Below are positions 1 to 35,675 of a DNA stretch of 64,000 nt, piece after piece (position 1 is the first letter of the stretch; each line of letters starts with the position of its first letter). The notes below the pieces were generated by a model, which worked only from the letters and a program-made list of their open reading frames with translations, was not told the origin of the DNA and made no database searches. Origin of the DNA: Syngnathus acus (taxonomy: Eukaryota; Chordata; Actinopteri; Syngnathiformes; Syngnathidae); NCBI RefSeq assembly GCF_901709675.1, contig NC_051098.1, positions 3,057,500-3,121,499 on the forward strand, given 5' to 3'. The position numbers were made by a program, and so were the translations under genes.

Positions 1-121
1 GTTAATGTGGTAAATGGCTATTCTAGCTGAAAACATCTTGTTTTTAATGCAATAAATAGTTAAATAATAAATAATATACTGTATTTTTTGCACTATAAGC
101 TGCACTTAAAAGCATTTAATT
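1..121. other. AT-rich sequence without a recognisable gene
   Basis: No coding or repeat structure is recognised here. Because nlk is on the minus strand and its last exons are missing from the window, this stretch is probably nlk intron 8 (inference). Confidence 0.4.
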
Positions 122-1234
122 TACCGTATTTTCCGCCCTATAAGGCGCACCTAAAAACCAAAATTTTTATCAAAAGTCGACAGTGCGCCTTATAGTCCGG
201 TGCACCTTATATATGGATCAATTGATGAATTTGTTGATCCATACTGGTTGTACACAGTGCTCTGCCAAAATGTTTCAGTACGTTTTAGTACGACTAGTAA
301 ATTACAAGGTCGCATCGCTTCCCAACATTACGGCAACTGTAGTCAGGGGGCATCACCGAATAGCTGTTGTACCCGCGAGGCTATTTCATTTCAAAATAGG
401 CTGCTCCGTTAATGTTTCGAGTAAATTTACGGATTGATATGGAAGGGAAACATAGGTAAGCAGTACCAATGTGTTAGATCGAACTTTAGTCAGTTCCGAT
501 CATTTTATAGGAGATCGTTTGAGAAACGCGATTGTTTACACTTTGCTGAGGCTCATGGGAGATTGCGAGCTGAGGCTCATGGGACTTTGCGGATGGCTAA
601 TGCTATAACGATAGCTGCTATACGTACCAGGCTATTTCATGTCAAAATAGGCTGCTCTGTTAATGTTTCGAGTAAATCTACGGATCGATATGGAAGGGAA
701 ACATAGGTAAGTAGTACCAATGCGTTAGATCGAACTTTAGTCAGCTCCGATCATTTTATAGGAGATCGTTTGAGAAACGCGATTGTTTACACTTTGCTGA
801 GGCTCATGGGAGATTGCGAGCTGAGGCTCGTGGGACTTTGCGGATGGCTAATGCTATAACGATAGCTGCTATACGTACCAGGCTATTTCATGTCAAAATA
901 GGCTGCTCTGTTAATGTTTCGAGTAAATCTACGGATCGATATGGAAGGGAAACATAGGTAAGTAGTACCAATGCGTTAGATCGAACTTTAGTCAGTTCCG
1001 ATCATTTTATAGGAGATCGTTTGAGAAACGCGATTGTTTACAGAGGGCTCGTTGGTTATTGGCTAGTGGATGCATACCGCAACCCTAGTCAACCTCAGTT
1101 TGTTGCAGTATAGTTTCTATTTTATGCGCCTTATAATCCGGTGCGCCTTATATATGGACAAAGTTTTAAAATGGGCCGTTCATTGAAGGTGCGCCTTATA
1201 ATCCGGTGCGCCTTTTAGGGCGGAAAATACGGTA
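122..1234. mobile_element. Family A pogo-type MITE (copy A1)
   Basis: The element begins with ACCGTATTTTCCGCCCTATA at 123 and ends with the inverted form (TAGGGCGGAAAATACGGT) at 1233, with TA at both edges. Next to each end are inverted copies of 'GCGCCTTATA(G/A)TCCGGTGC'. The inside is mostly a 251-bp tandem array. No transposase remains in this copy. The end type resembles that of the pogo element at 15,505-18,284, so pogo-type mobilisation is inferred. Confidence 0.75.
393..1048. repeat. 251-bp tandem array inside A1
   Basis: The landmark CTGCTC(C/T)GTTAATGTTTCG occurs at 401, 652 and 903, giving an exact period of 251 bp over about 2.6 units. Each unit also holds AACTTTAGTCAG and GAGAAACGCGATTGTTTAC. 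Open frames inside it are translations of the repeat and not genes. The same unit with the same period is found in inverted orientation at 28.4-29.7 kb. Confidence 0.9.
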
Positions 1235-1517
1235 CTCAAAAAACCACAGTGCGCCTTATAATCCGGGGCACTTTATTTATGGATCAGTTGGTGAATTTGT
1301 TGATCCATACTGGTTGTACACAGCGCTCTACCAAAATGTTTCAGTACGACTAGTAAACTACAAGGTCGCACCGCTTTCAGCATTACGGCAACCGGGGTCT
1401 GGGGCGTCACCGAATTAATAGCGGTAAGCACTCATACTGTGCTTACTCCTAGTCCAACACCACTTGTGTGTATAAAGACGCCAAAATGACACGCATGCCA
1501 CTATCTGCCAATGGATT

Positions 1518-1727
1518 GTGGACGCCTGGGCTGATATATCAGTCTCAACAGTGGTCTGAGCTTTCGCGAAGGCAGGAATAATAACTGAACTGGCAGGGAA
1601 TAGCAGAGACACTGACGCGGATAATGATGAGAGGGAGCCGGGCATAATGAATGCCGCATTCGGCCAACTGTTCAATTCGGACACGGAAGAGGAAGAATTC
1701 GATGGATTTGTGGACGGGGATATGTAA
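1518..1727 (+). pseudogene. Pogo-type transposase C-terminus (relic)
   Basis: The frame reads WADIS...AFAKAGI, then an acidic linker (DTDADNDERE), and ends NSDTEEEEFDGFVDGDM and stop at 1725-1727. The 'W..IS...AF.KAGI' block followed by an acidic tail is typical of the end of pogo/Tigger transposases. One TGA at 1557-1559 interrupts the frame where arginine would be expected, which fits a CGA to TGA change. Everything upstream (DNA-binding domain and most of the DDE domain) is absent. Confidence 0.7.
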
Positions 1728-2120
1728 TATGTACGTTAACATTTGAACAGCATCGTGTTATTGTGCAATGTTTGTATTGTATATCGTTCAACTGTTCAAA
1801 AAATCTCTTCAATTCGGACACGGAAGAGGAAGAATTAGACGGATTCGTGGACGGGGATATGTAAATATGCACATTAACGTTTGAACAACGTCGTGTTATT
1901 GTGCGATGTTTGTGTTGTATATCGTTCGACTGTTCAAAAAAACTTGAATTCGGACACGGAAGAGGAAGAATTCGACGGATTCGTGGACGGGGATATGTAA
2001 ATTTGCATATTAACGTTTGAACAACGTCGTGTTATTGTGCAATGTTTGTATTGTATATCGTATTGTATATAAAGTTTGCTATATATAAAGTTTGAGGGAT
2101 TTGTGGATGGGGATATGTAA
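1674..2120 (+). repeat. 136-137-bp tandem array of the pogo transposase tail
   Basis: The block that encodes NSDTEEEE(F/L)DGFVDGDM and stop occurs at 1674-1727, 1811-1864 and 1947-2000, and a fourth eroded copy ends near 2120. Spacing is 137 then 136 bp. Each unit carries the stop codon and the following roughly 80 bp (TTAACGTTTGAACAACGTCG and onward). The three clear copies all keep the reading frame through the tail. Confidence 0.85.
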
Positions 2121-2432
2121 AGACACACATTATAGTTTGAACAATGTTGTGTTATTGTGCAATTTTTGTATTGTATGTCGTATTGTATATAATGTTTGCT
2201 GTAAATAAAGTTTGACTGAATACCTCATTGACTGGTTTGACATTCCCTTTAGCACAGCTCCATCTAGTGCATGCATAACGCAAACCCAGTCAACCCCAGT
2301 TTGATGCAGTAGCTTCTATTCTATGCGCCATTTAATCCGGAGCGCCTTATATATGAAAATATTTCTAAAATAAAACATTCAATGAAGGTGCGCCTTATAA
2401 TCCAGTGTGCCTTATAGTGCAGAAAATACTGT

Positions 2433-2632
2433 CCTACATAGTTGTATAAAGGCCCATTTCCAGCAACCATCTCTCCAGCGTTCAAATGGTCCATTGAGTT
2501 TACTAATTGTGTTACAAGGCTAATGGATAAGAAATCCCTTGAAAACCCTTAAACCCTTATGCAATTATGTTAGTTTTCATGGAAAACACTAAATTGTCTG
2601 GGTGACCCCAAACTTTTTAACGATACTGTATT
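2433..2632. mobile_element. Short Tc1/mariner-like remnant
   Basis: The stretch ends with GTGACCCCAAACTTTTTAAC just before 'GATACTGTA', which looks like the terminal repeat of a common fish Tc1-like family. Only about 200 bp remain and no transposase sequence is visible. Confidence 0.45.
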
Positions 2633-2943
2633 TCCCGACTGCAATTTCCCGATACACTTGCATACATGGATCTAAACTTTTTCCCTTTCCAAGAATTTCT
2701 ATATAACGCACTTTCGGGGTTAATGTGATTCCCAAATTCTGGACCTCAAAGTCCATGTAAAATCGAGGCTAAACTGTATGTCCTAGTCATGTTGTCTTGT
2801 CACTCTTTATCGCTTCATGTTCCAAGCTGTAGTCCTAGTTTTTGTTTATTCTGGCCCTTCTGATTTTGTACTTTTGTTTATTTTTTATTATTATGACATT
2901 CCTTGGTTATGCCTTTTTTTTATTTTTTTTTATTAAACTTCCC
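2633..2943. other. Non-coding sequence
   Basis: AT-rich intronic or intergenic sequence with no gene, clear repeat structure or RNA gene recognised. Confidence 0.4.
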
Positions 2944-3075
2944 TGGGTTAAAAAAAAATAATAATTTGAGTTGAAAATTGGACCAACTCAAGAAGTTGGG
3001 TCAATTTAACCCAATTTCCTGTATTCACTTCACTGGTTCTTTTATATCAAACAAATTATTTTAGGTGCATTACCT

Positions 3076-3109
3076 GACATGTTTCGGCGGGTACTTCCGC
3101 CTTCATCAG
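3076..3109 (-). ncRNA. Hammerhead ribozyme motif, inverted terminal copy
   Basis: On the minus strand the core reads CTGATGA, a stem II with GGCGG pairing CCGCC around a short loop, then CGAAAC and ATGTC. This is identical to the two plus-strand copies. Hammerhead ribozymes are known in Penelope terminal repeats. Stem I pairing is weak by eye, so activity is uncertain. Confidence 0.6.
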
Positions 3110-3286
3110 AGTGTCACTGATGTGGTTGTGACGCGTCTTTAGCAGCTGATGGATGAAGGCGTGGCTCACTTGTCAGATTTGACAGGTGAGTCACGCCCTC
3201 TGCTGTCCGTTCACCTCTCCAGAATGCTGTTCCAGGTTGTAGAGAGCATGTAGGCTCCCTCGTCCCTGCAGACACTCAGTGACACT

Positions 3287-3320
3287 CTGATGAAGGCGGA
3301 AGTACCCGCCGAAACATGTC
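3287..3320 (+). ncRNA. Hammerhead ribozyme motif, 5' Penelope terminal repeat
   Basis: CTGATGA (3287-3293) is followed by a 5-bp GC-rich stem II, GAAAC (3311-3315) and the cleavage triplet GTC (3318-3320). All invariant core nucleotides of the minimal hammerhead are present. The short stem III (AC-AT-GT) matches the reduced type found in Penelope elements. Confidence 0.7.
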
Positions 3321-3389
3321 AGGTAATGCACCTAAAATAATTTGTTTGATGTAAAAGAACCAGTGAAGTGATTAAAAAGGAAAAACAAG

Positions 3390-5819
3390 ATGAACTTAGT
3401 ACAACTATTACGAAGACGTTATGGAGAGAACTGCGTCAAGGAATTTCGCCTCCTTGAAAAGCTGACGAAAAAACGAGCTCGCTACAGGAACCACCTGAGG
3501 TTCAATCTACGCTGCCGGGATGAAGAAGTAACGCCGGCCAGCCTGACAATCAAGAACCCAATTCCGACCAGGAACGCGGAAAGGATTATCAGGAGAGTGC
3601 GGATGACTCTGGTCAAAGAACGGATATGCTGCACAACCAACAAACTCAACAACATCAACGATGAACTACAGCGACTGACGGAACAATTCAAACACCGGTA
3701 TGCCCTCGACAATAACACGGACCCAACACTACACGGACATTTAGATAACATACACGAACAGGAATTTGCCGCCACAAAAAACTGACACATCGGGAAATTG
3801 GACAGACTCATCGCACAAAAGAAGGCACAACCGGACCACACACACATCAACGATAAATGGATTCACAATATGTCACGCCACAAACCCACCCAGGCAGAAC
3901 GCAGCATACTAGCAAAAGGACTCAACTACGGAGTTAGCATGCAAAAAAATACATAATCCAGGACAAAAAGCAGCACTACGCAATGAAGTTGCAGGTATAT
4001 TAAAAACGGCTAAATCACCACCCAGTAATATTACAAAACAGGAAGCAAACGCAATGATCACACTAGCAAAAAATAAAGACATTACAATCCTCCCAGCGGA
4101 CAAAGGCAGAACAACAGTAATTATGGACACAGACACTTACGAAGAATCGATGCAACAGGTACTACAGGACGACACCTACGAAGTAGTAAAAAAAGACCCA
4201 ACAGAAGACAAGAAAAATAAACTCAAAGCATTACTCAAACCACTACTCATTGAAAATAAAATAGACAAACAGGCATACAATCACTTAATACCCACAGCAA
4301 ACATCATCCCCAGAATCTATGGCACACCAAAAACCCATAAACCAGGTACACCTCTCCGCCCCATCGTAGACAGCATAGGGTCAGTCACATACAACCTTTC
4401 AAAAGCACTCACAGAAATAATAAAACCACTACTAGGACTCACGGATCAACACTGCAAAAACTCGAAACAACTCGCCACAGAACTCACACACATAAAGGTA
4501 CAGAAAGATGAAATGTTCATATCACACGACGTCATTTCACTCTTCACAAAAACACCCACACAGGCCACCATACACATAGTACATGACAGACTATCAGCAG
4601 AGAGGACACTCAAGAAACGCACAAATCTAACAGCACAGGACATCACCCAACTACACCATTTCATCGCCACCTCCACATACTTCCAATACAGAAACACAAT
4701 CTACAGGCAAAAAGAGGGATTCCCCATGGGAGACCCTCTTTCTGCCATCATGTGCAATTTTTTTATGGAGGATTTAGAACAAAAGGCACTCTTAACAGCC
4801 CCGGACACACAAACCCACGCTATGGAGACGCTATGTCGATGACATTCTAGAAAAAACAAAAACAGGACATACACAACACCTCACAGACCACCTCAACACC
4901 ATAGACACCACCGGTAACATTAAATTCACTCATGAAGAAGAAACAGATCGATCCATAGCCTTTCTAGACATCAACATACACCACACAGACAACGGAGACA
5001 TAAAAATAAAAGTACACAGAAAACCCACACGCACCGACCAATACCTCCTCTGGACATCAGAACATCCCACTAGACATAAACTGTCAGTCGTCAGAACACT
5101 ATACGAACGCACAACAATAATCACGGATCCGGAGGACATAACACAGGAAGAAAAATACATATCAAACCACATACAACACGCACTCAAAAAATGTCAGTAT
5201 CCACAATGGGCAATAACCAAAGGTGCAGAACAGGTAAAAAACAAAAAATACAAAACACAGGGGGAAAGAAAGAAACAAACATGGAAACAAGAACCCAGCG
5301 GAATGGTGACGTTGCCGTATGTGAGAGGAATTACGGAACGCATCAAAAGAGCCATGAAAAAATACAACATAAACACACCTATCAAACCACATAACACTCC
5401 GTCAGATACTGGTCCACCCAAAAGACAGAGTCAAGCCGGAAAATAAATGCAATTCTATATACGAGATTCGATGTAAATCATGCAATAAATCATACATCGG
5501 GGAGACAGGGAGGAACTTCATCACAAGAAAAACAGAACACAAGAAGGAGTGTGAGAAGGAGACAGCAACAAGACAAACAAGAGCAATAAAACGACAAGCA
5601 GAACAGGAACACTACAAGTCAGCCATTACTGACCACTGTAAAAGAGAAAATCACATCATGGACTGGGAAAAGGCCAGAGTCATCCGCACTGAAGAAAACA
5701 AACATCAGCGTTGGATCAGGGAGGCCATTGAGATCCGCAAGCGGGGCCCGAGGACCATCAACAGGGACGAGGGAGCCTACATGCTCTCTACAACCTGGAA
5801 CAGCATTTTGGAGAGGTGA
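3390..5819 (+). pseudogene. Penelope reverse transcriptase / GIY-YIG protein, broken
   Basis: The protein would copy element RNA into DNA and cut the target with a GIY-YIG nuclease. The frame starts MNLVQLLRRRYGENCVKEF at 3390. The RT part shows ITILPADKGRTTVI, RIYGTPKTHKPGTPLRPIV, DVISLFTKTP, GFPMGDPLSAIMCNFFMEDL and RYVDDIL. The C-terminal part shows CNSIYEIRCKSCNKSYIGET (GIY-YIG) and ends near ILER and stop at 5817-5819. Breaks seen: a TGA at 3783, a shift before 4054, a one-base shift next to the YVDD catalytic motif (about 4,820) and another near 5,440. The copy is therefore not functional, although it is nearly full length. Its placement between terminal repeats supports the call. Confidence 0.85.
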
Positions 5820-5920
5820 ACGGATAGCAGAGGGCGTGACTCACCTGTCAAATCTGACAGGTGAGCCACGCCTTCATCCATCAGCTGATAAAGACGCGTC
5901 ACAACCACATCAGTGACACT

Positions 5921-5954
5921 CTGATGAAGGCGGAAGTACCCGCCGAAACATGTC
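5921..5954 (+). ncRNA. Hammerhead ribozyme motif, 3' Penelope terminal repeat
   Basis: Same core as at 3287-3320: CTGATGA, GGCGG/CCGCC stem, CGAAAC, ATGTC. There are no differences in the core between the copies although the coding region between them has decayed. Confidence 0.7.
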
Positions 5955-6146
5955 AGGTAATGCACCTAAAATAATTTGTTTGATATAAAAGAACCAGTGA
6001 AGTGATTAAAAAGGAAAAACAAGATGAACTTAGTACAACAACAACTTCCTGTATTGTTTTGCCCAACACAACCCATTTTCTTTTGCAAAACAACCCAAAG
6101 TTGGGTCAAATTGACCCAAATTCCTGGGTTGGTCCAATTTTTAACC

Positions 6147-6352
6147 CAGCAGTTTTACGGGTGTACGTGTTCTCAATCAAACTCCAAATGTAACACATTT
6201 TATACAGTTATGTAAATGCACACATCCTGAAATATTTGGTTACACTTTTTTATAAAATACCCCGAGGAAGTTTACATCAGCATAATGTGCCCTTCTTTAT
6301 GAAGTACACACACTTTACTCATGACACCATTTGAAGATGAAGATATGAAAGC
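6147..6352. other. Non-coding sequence
   Basis: No gene or repeat structure is recognised. It is probably nlk intron 8. Confidence 0.35.
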
Positions 6353-6593
6353 TACAGTATTTTCCCGACTATAAGTCGCTACTTTTTGCACAAGCTTTGA
6401 ACCCTGCGGTCCAGTTCGGCTTATCTATGGATTTTTCATGATTTGTATTATACTGTATGATTTGTGCATATGCTCTTATATGTAGAAATTAAACATTAAA
6501 ACACCTGCGGCTTATAGTCCAGCAGGATTTTCCCCTAATTTTAGTTGGTGCGTTTTATATTCAGGTGTGGCTTATAGTCCAGATATTACGGTA
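6353..6593. mobile_element. Small family C pogo-type MITE (copy C3)
   Basis: The left end is CAGTATTTTCCCGACTATAA and the right end is TTATAGTCCAGATATTACGG, with TA on both sides. Inside is TGCGGCTTATAGTCCAG. At about 240 bp it is much shorter than the other family C copies and has no transposase remnant. Confidence 0.65.
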
Positions 6594-7054
6594 CTTGCAT
6601 TAAACGCAGTGTTACCACCCATTTTTGGTCTGCTATATTGTTATTGATGGAAACAGAAGTAATACCCACAAAATGTCCTTTGTTAGCAAATACTTACAAA
6701 ATGTCCTTTGTTAGCAAGTTTAAAATCTGGCTGGGTGTTGCGATTTTTGTAGAAAGTCTTTTGGTCTAATTCAGTTTTTTGAAAGTACAGCATACTTTAA
6801 CTTGAATAGGATTTTGATTCTGATAATAAATGGTAATCTATCTTACTAGGACTTAAATTAAAAAAATGCAATTTAAACATGAAACCAGAGAAGGGTACTC
6901 AGGTACTCTAAGAACTGGATAATGAAGTGTAGTTCTCGCGCTATCAAGTGAGGAAGTTGGTAAAGTCAAGTAGAAACTCTCTCATAAAACACAGAGCAGT
7001 GCTCAACGAACAATATGAAAAACCTATACAATCCAGTGCAATATAATAACTCAC

Positions 7055-33282
<26,228 letters not shown>

Positions 33283-34455
33283 TCACTAATCGAGAGTCGA
33301 AGTGATGATAGTGGCTACCAGGCTCCTATAGTACAATCAATGAAACTCAAGGGGAACAGATTCTTCAACTGTCCTTTCATCTACTGGGAGTCCTACCATT
33401 CTGGTACAAGGATCTTGGAAAATAACAGGCATGTAAAAATATGACTACATAAGTGTCTTGCTTTTCCAGTACCACTAGTGGAAGGACAAAAAAAAAAAAA
33501 AAAAAATAACCTGAAAACAACCCGCCCACCCCTCAATAAATAAAACAAAGGCCCTAAATGTCCCTCATGATGGTGTTGGCACCACCCACCCTGCTGATTT
33601 TAAGTCTGCTTCCTTACAGTGTGGTCTGACGCTTGTCACATGAGAAAACGAGCTCTCCTCTTTTTGAAGTGTCCAAGTTTGCCAGACGCTCTGGTCCAGG
33701 ACTGTTGCCGTTGCTGCCAGCTGGGCTCCAGGCTGCCTGAAAATCGCATCAATTTTGTTTCCCAAACGATAGCCTACCTCTTCTCGGAAGTGTGTGCAGG
33801 CCAAACAGCTACTCCGTAAACAGTGGTAATCTCCAAGCCCTAATTATCGCTGCTGATCCGGTACAGAGGAGGTATATCTTCACCCAGGCCCCACTACAGC
33901 AGGCAGGCCCAGGCCTCGGTGACCCACCTCACTCACATATTACACAGAACTGAAGCGCAAGGCGTCTTCTCAGAAATCCTCCACATTTTGACAGCGAACA
34001 AGGATCGAGCTTGCATCAAAATAGCAGAAGAGAAATCCTCGCAGACGGGCTGAGTGGCAACTTACTTCCCCCATCGACAGTCTTTGGCTCTTCTAACACA
34101 CACGCCGCTGTCCTCTTGGACTCGACAAAGTTCACCCAGAGCCACTGGATAGTGTTAAGGAAAAGTTAAATCCTTTAAACCGTTTGCCTGGAGACTCTTG
34201 AGACTGAAAAGGACCGCTGTTTTGAACCTGACAGCTCAGTGTTAGCTACTGGGTGTCTCCAAATCAAAACAGTAATCCCTCCTTTCTTTCGAGAACGTGT
34301 CGCGGAGTCCTGCTGTCATCGATGGAACGGGAAGGCACCGTGACAGATCTACACTGTTAACCCACGACGAGCACTTGTCACCGGCATGATAGACTGTTAT
34401 ACTCCGAGCGATATAATGATGAACATTTGATCCAACATGGTGAACCAAACCTCTG
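33283..34455 (-). other. nlk: Probable nlk 5' UTR and first-exon upstream region
   Basis: No coding frame. It is moderately GC-rich in parts and free of recognisable transposons, in contrast to both sides, which suits a constrained 5' UTR/promoter. A poly(A) run at 33,488-33,507 lies within it. The transcript start cannot be set from sequence alone. Confidence 0.45.
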
Positions 34456-34640
34456 TAACTGGACAGTAAGATTATAGTGGGCGGTCAACCAATAGGCGAC
34501 GGCAGCGTCATGATGTTGCTGTAATCTCCTTGATTGACACTCAAGGTGGCCAATGGTTTACGCGGGCTGCCTGACAGTGTTGTTACTGCGTTCTAATGTC
34601 CCTTTGATGCGTAAAGAGAGCAAGGCACTTTGTTGGACAG
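34456..34640 (-). promoter_or_regulatory. Candidate nlk promoter with CCAAT boxes
   Basis: Two CCAAT motifs (34,489-34,493 and 34,550-34,554) lie about 1.2 kb before the nlk ATG in a transposon-free stretch with several CG dinucleotides. This is a weak inference from motif and position only. Confidence 0.25.
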
Positions 34641-35069
34641 TGAGTAACATAAAATACGTAATACTGACTAAAACGAGTCACGGTTTTTATACGTCAGTAC
34701 AATCTGTTTGATACTACGTTGACATACATCGATTCTTCCATTACCGTGAATATCAAATTCAATCTTTCTTCAGGAAAGCCACTTTTAATAGATATGGAAA
34801 CTGTCTTCATATATTTTAGGGCTGAACGATTTTGATTTTTTTTTTTTTATTGACTACTCGACCCCCCATATTCAAACTGCGATTTTGTAGACGATCGTTT
34901 TTTTAAGATCCTCTTCTCGTGTATTTTTAAACAAGCGCAAGAAATAGATTAATCTGTATTACATTGAAGAATATCTGATTTATTATACATGTAAATGCTT
35001 TGGTTTTGTAGGTTAGGTTTACGCTAAAATAAAGTCAAATGGCCGATTAATGAATATCTAAGGCGGTTT
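34641..35069. other. Intergenic sequence
   Basis: AT-rich, with a T-run near 34,838. No feature recognised. Confidence 0.35.
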
Positions 35070-35289
35070 ATCTACAGCAGGGGTGCCCAATACGTCGATC
35101 GCGATCGACCGGTCGATCGCCAAGCCACTATTGGTCGATCGCGTGATATTAAAAATGTTTTGTATTTTTTCGCACTTGACGCGTGTACAAACAACGGCGC
35201 TAACAACACAAACACGCTAGCTCGCGAGTTCCCTCCAATTGTCAGAACCCTGTGTTTTCTCTTAAACTTAAGAAAGGGTATAAAAATGA

Positions 35290-35318
35290 GTGAGTATATA
35301 CATATATATATATACATA

Positions 35319-35412
<94 letters not shown>

Positions 35413-35675
35413 CATATACATATATACACATATACATATATATACACATATACATATATATACACATATACATACATATACACATATATATACATATACA
35501 CATATATATACATATACACATATATATACATATACACATATATATACATATACACATATATATACATATACACATATATATACATATACACATATATACA
35601 TACACATATATATACATATACACATATATATACATATACACATATATATATATATAGTATATATATATATATATA
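35290..35675. repeat. (TATACA/TATATACA)n microsatellite
   Basis: About 385 bp of TATATACATACA and CACATATATATACATA units. All long frames over it (repeats of Tyr, Ile, Met, Cys, His, Thr) come from the repeat and are not genes. Confidence 0.97.

Larger units (their letters stand above)
1235..2432 (+). mobile_element. Family A pogo-type MITE (copy A2), joined to A1
   Basis: It directly abuts A1 and ends at 2432 with GCAGAAAATACTGT, a decayed form of the family A end. Its left terminus is not preserved separately. It holds a recognisable pogo transposase 3' end at 1518-1727 followed by a tandem array of that tail. Confidence 0.65.
3026..6045 (+). mobile_element. Penelope-like retroelement with terminal repeats
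   Basis: The element is flanked by the 10-bp duplication TTCCTGTATT (3016-3025 and 6046-6055). A terminal block ending in CAGTGAAGTGATTAAAAAGG and then the start of the coding region is present as direct copies near 3.28-3.41 kb and 5.74-6.04 kb. An inverted partial copy opens the element at 3026-3190. Direct plus inverted partial terminal repeats are the usual Penelope layout. The coding part (reverse transcriptase and GIY-YIG endonuclease) lies between them. Confidence 0.85.
2944..6146. mobile_element. Short MITE split by the Penelope insertion
   Basis: The left part (2944-3025) starts CTGGGTTAAAAA and contains TTGGACCAACTC and GGGTCAATTTAACCCAA. The right part (6046-6146) holds the inverse, GGGTCAAATTGACCCAA, GTTGGTCCAATTTTTAACCC. 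The two parts together make one short inverted-repeat element. It must be older than the Penelope copy inside it. Confidence 0.65.

Noticed and set aside
434-706. Short open frames in the 0.2-1 kb and 28.7-29.8 kb regions
   Set aside because: The same peptides recur with the 251-bp repeat and in inverted copies; they are repeat translations.
122-1234. hAT or Harbinger origin for the CCGTATTTTC-type MITEs
   Set aside because: Edges show TA and not an 8-bp or 3-bp duplication, and the coding tails fit pogo.
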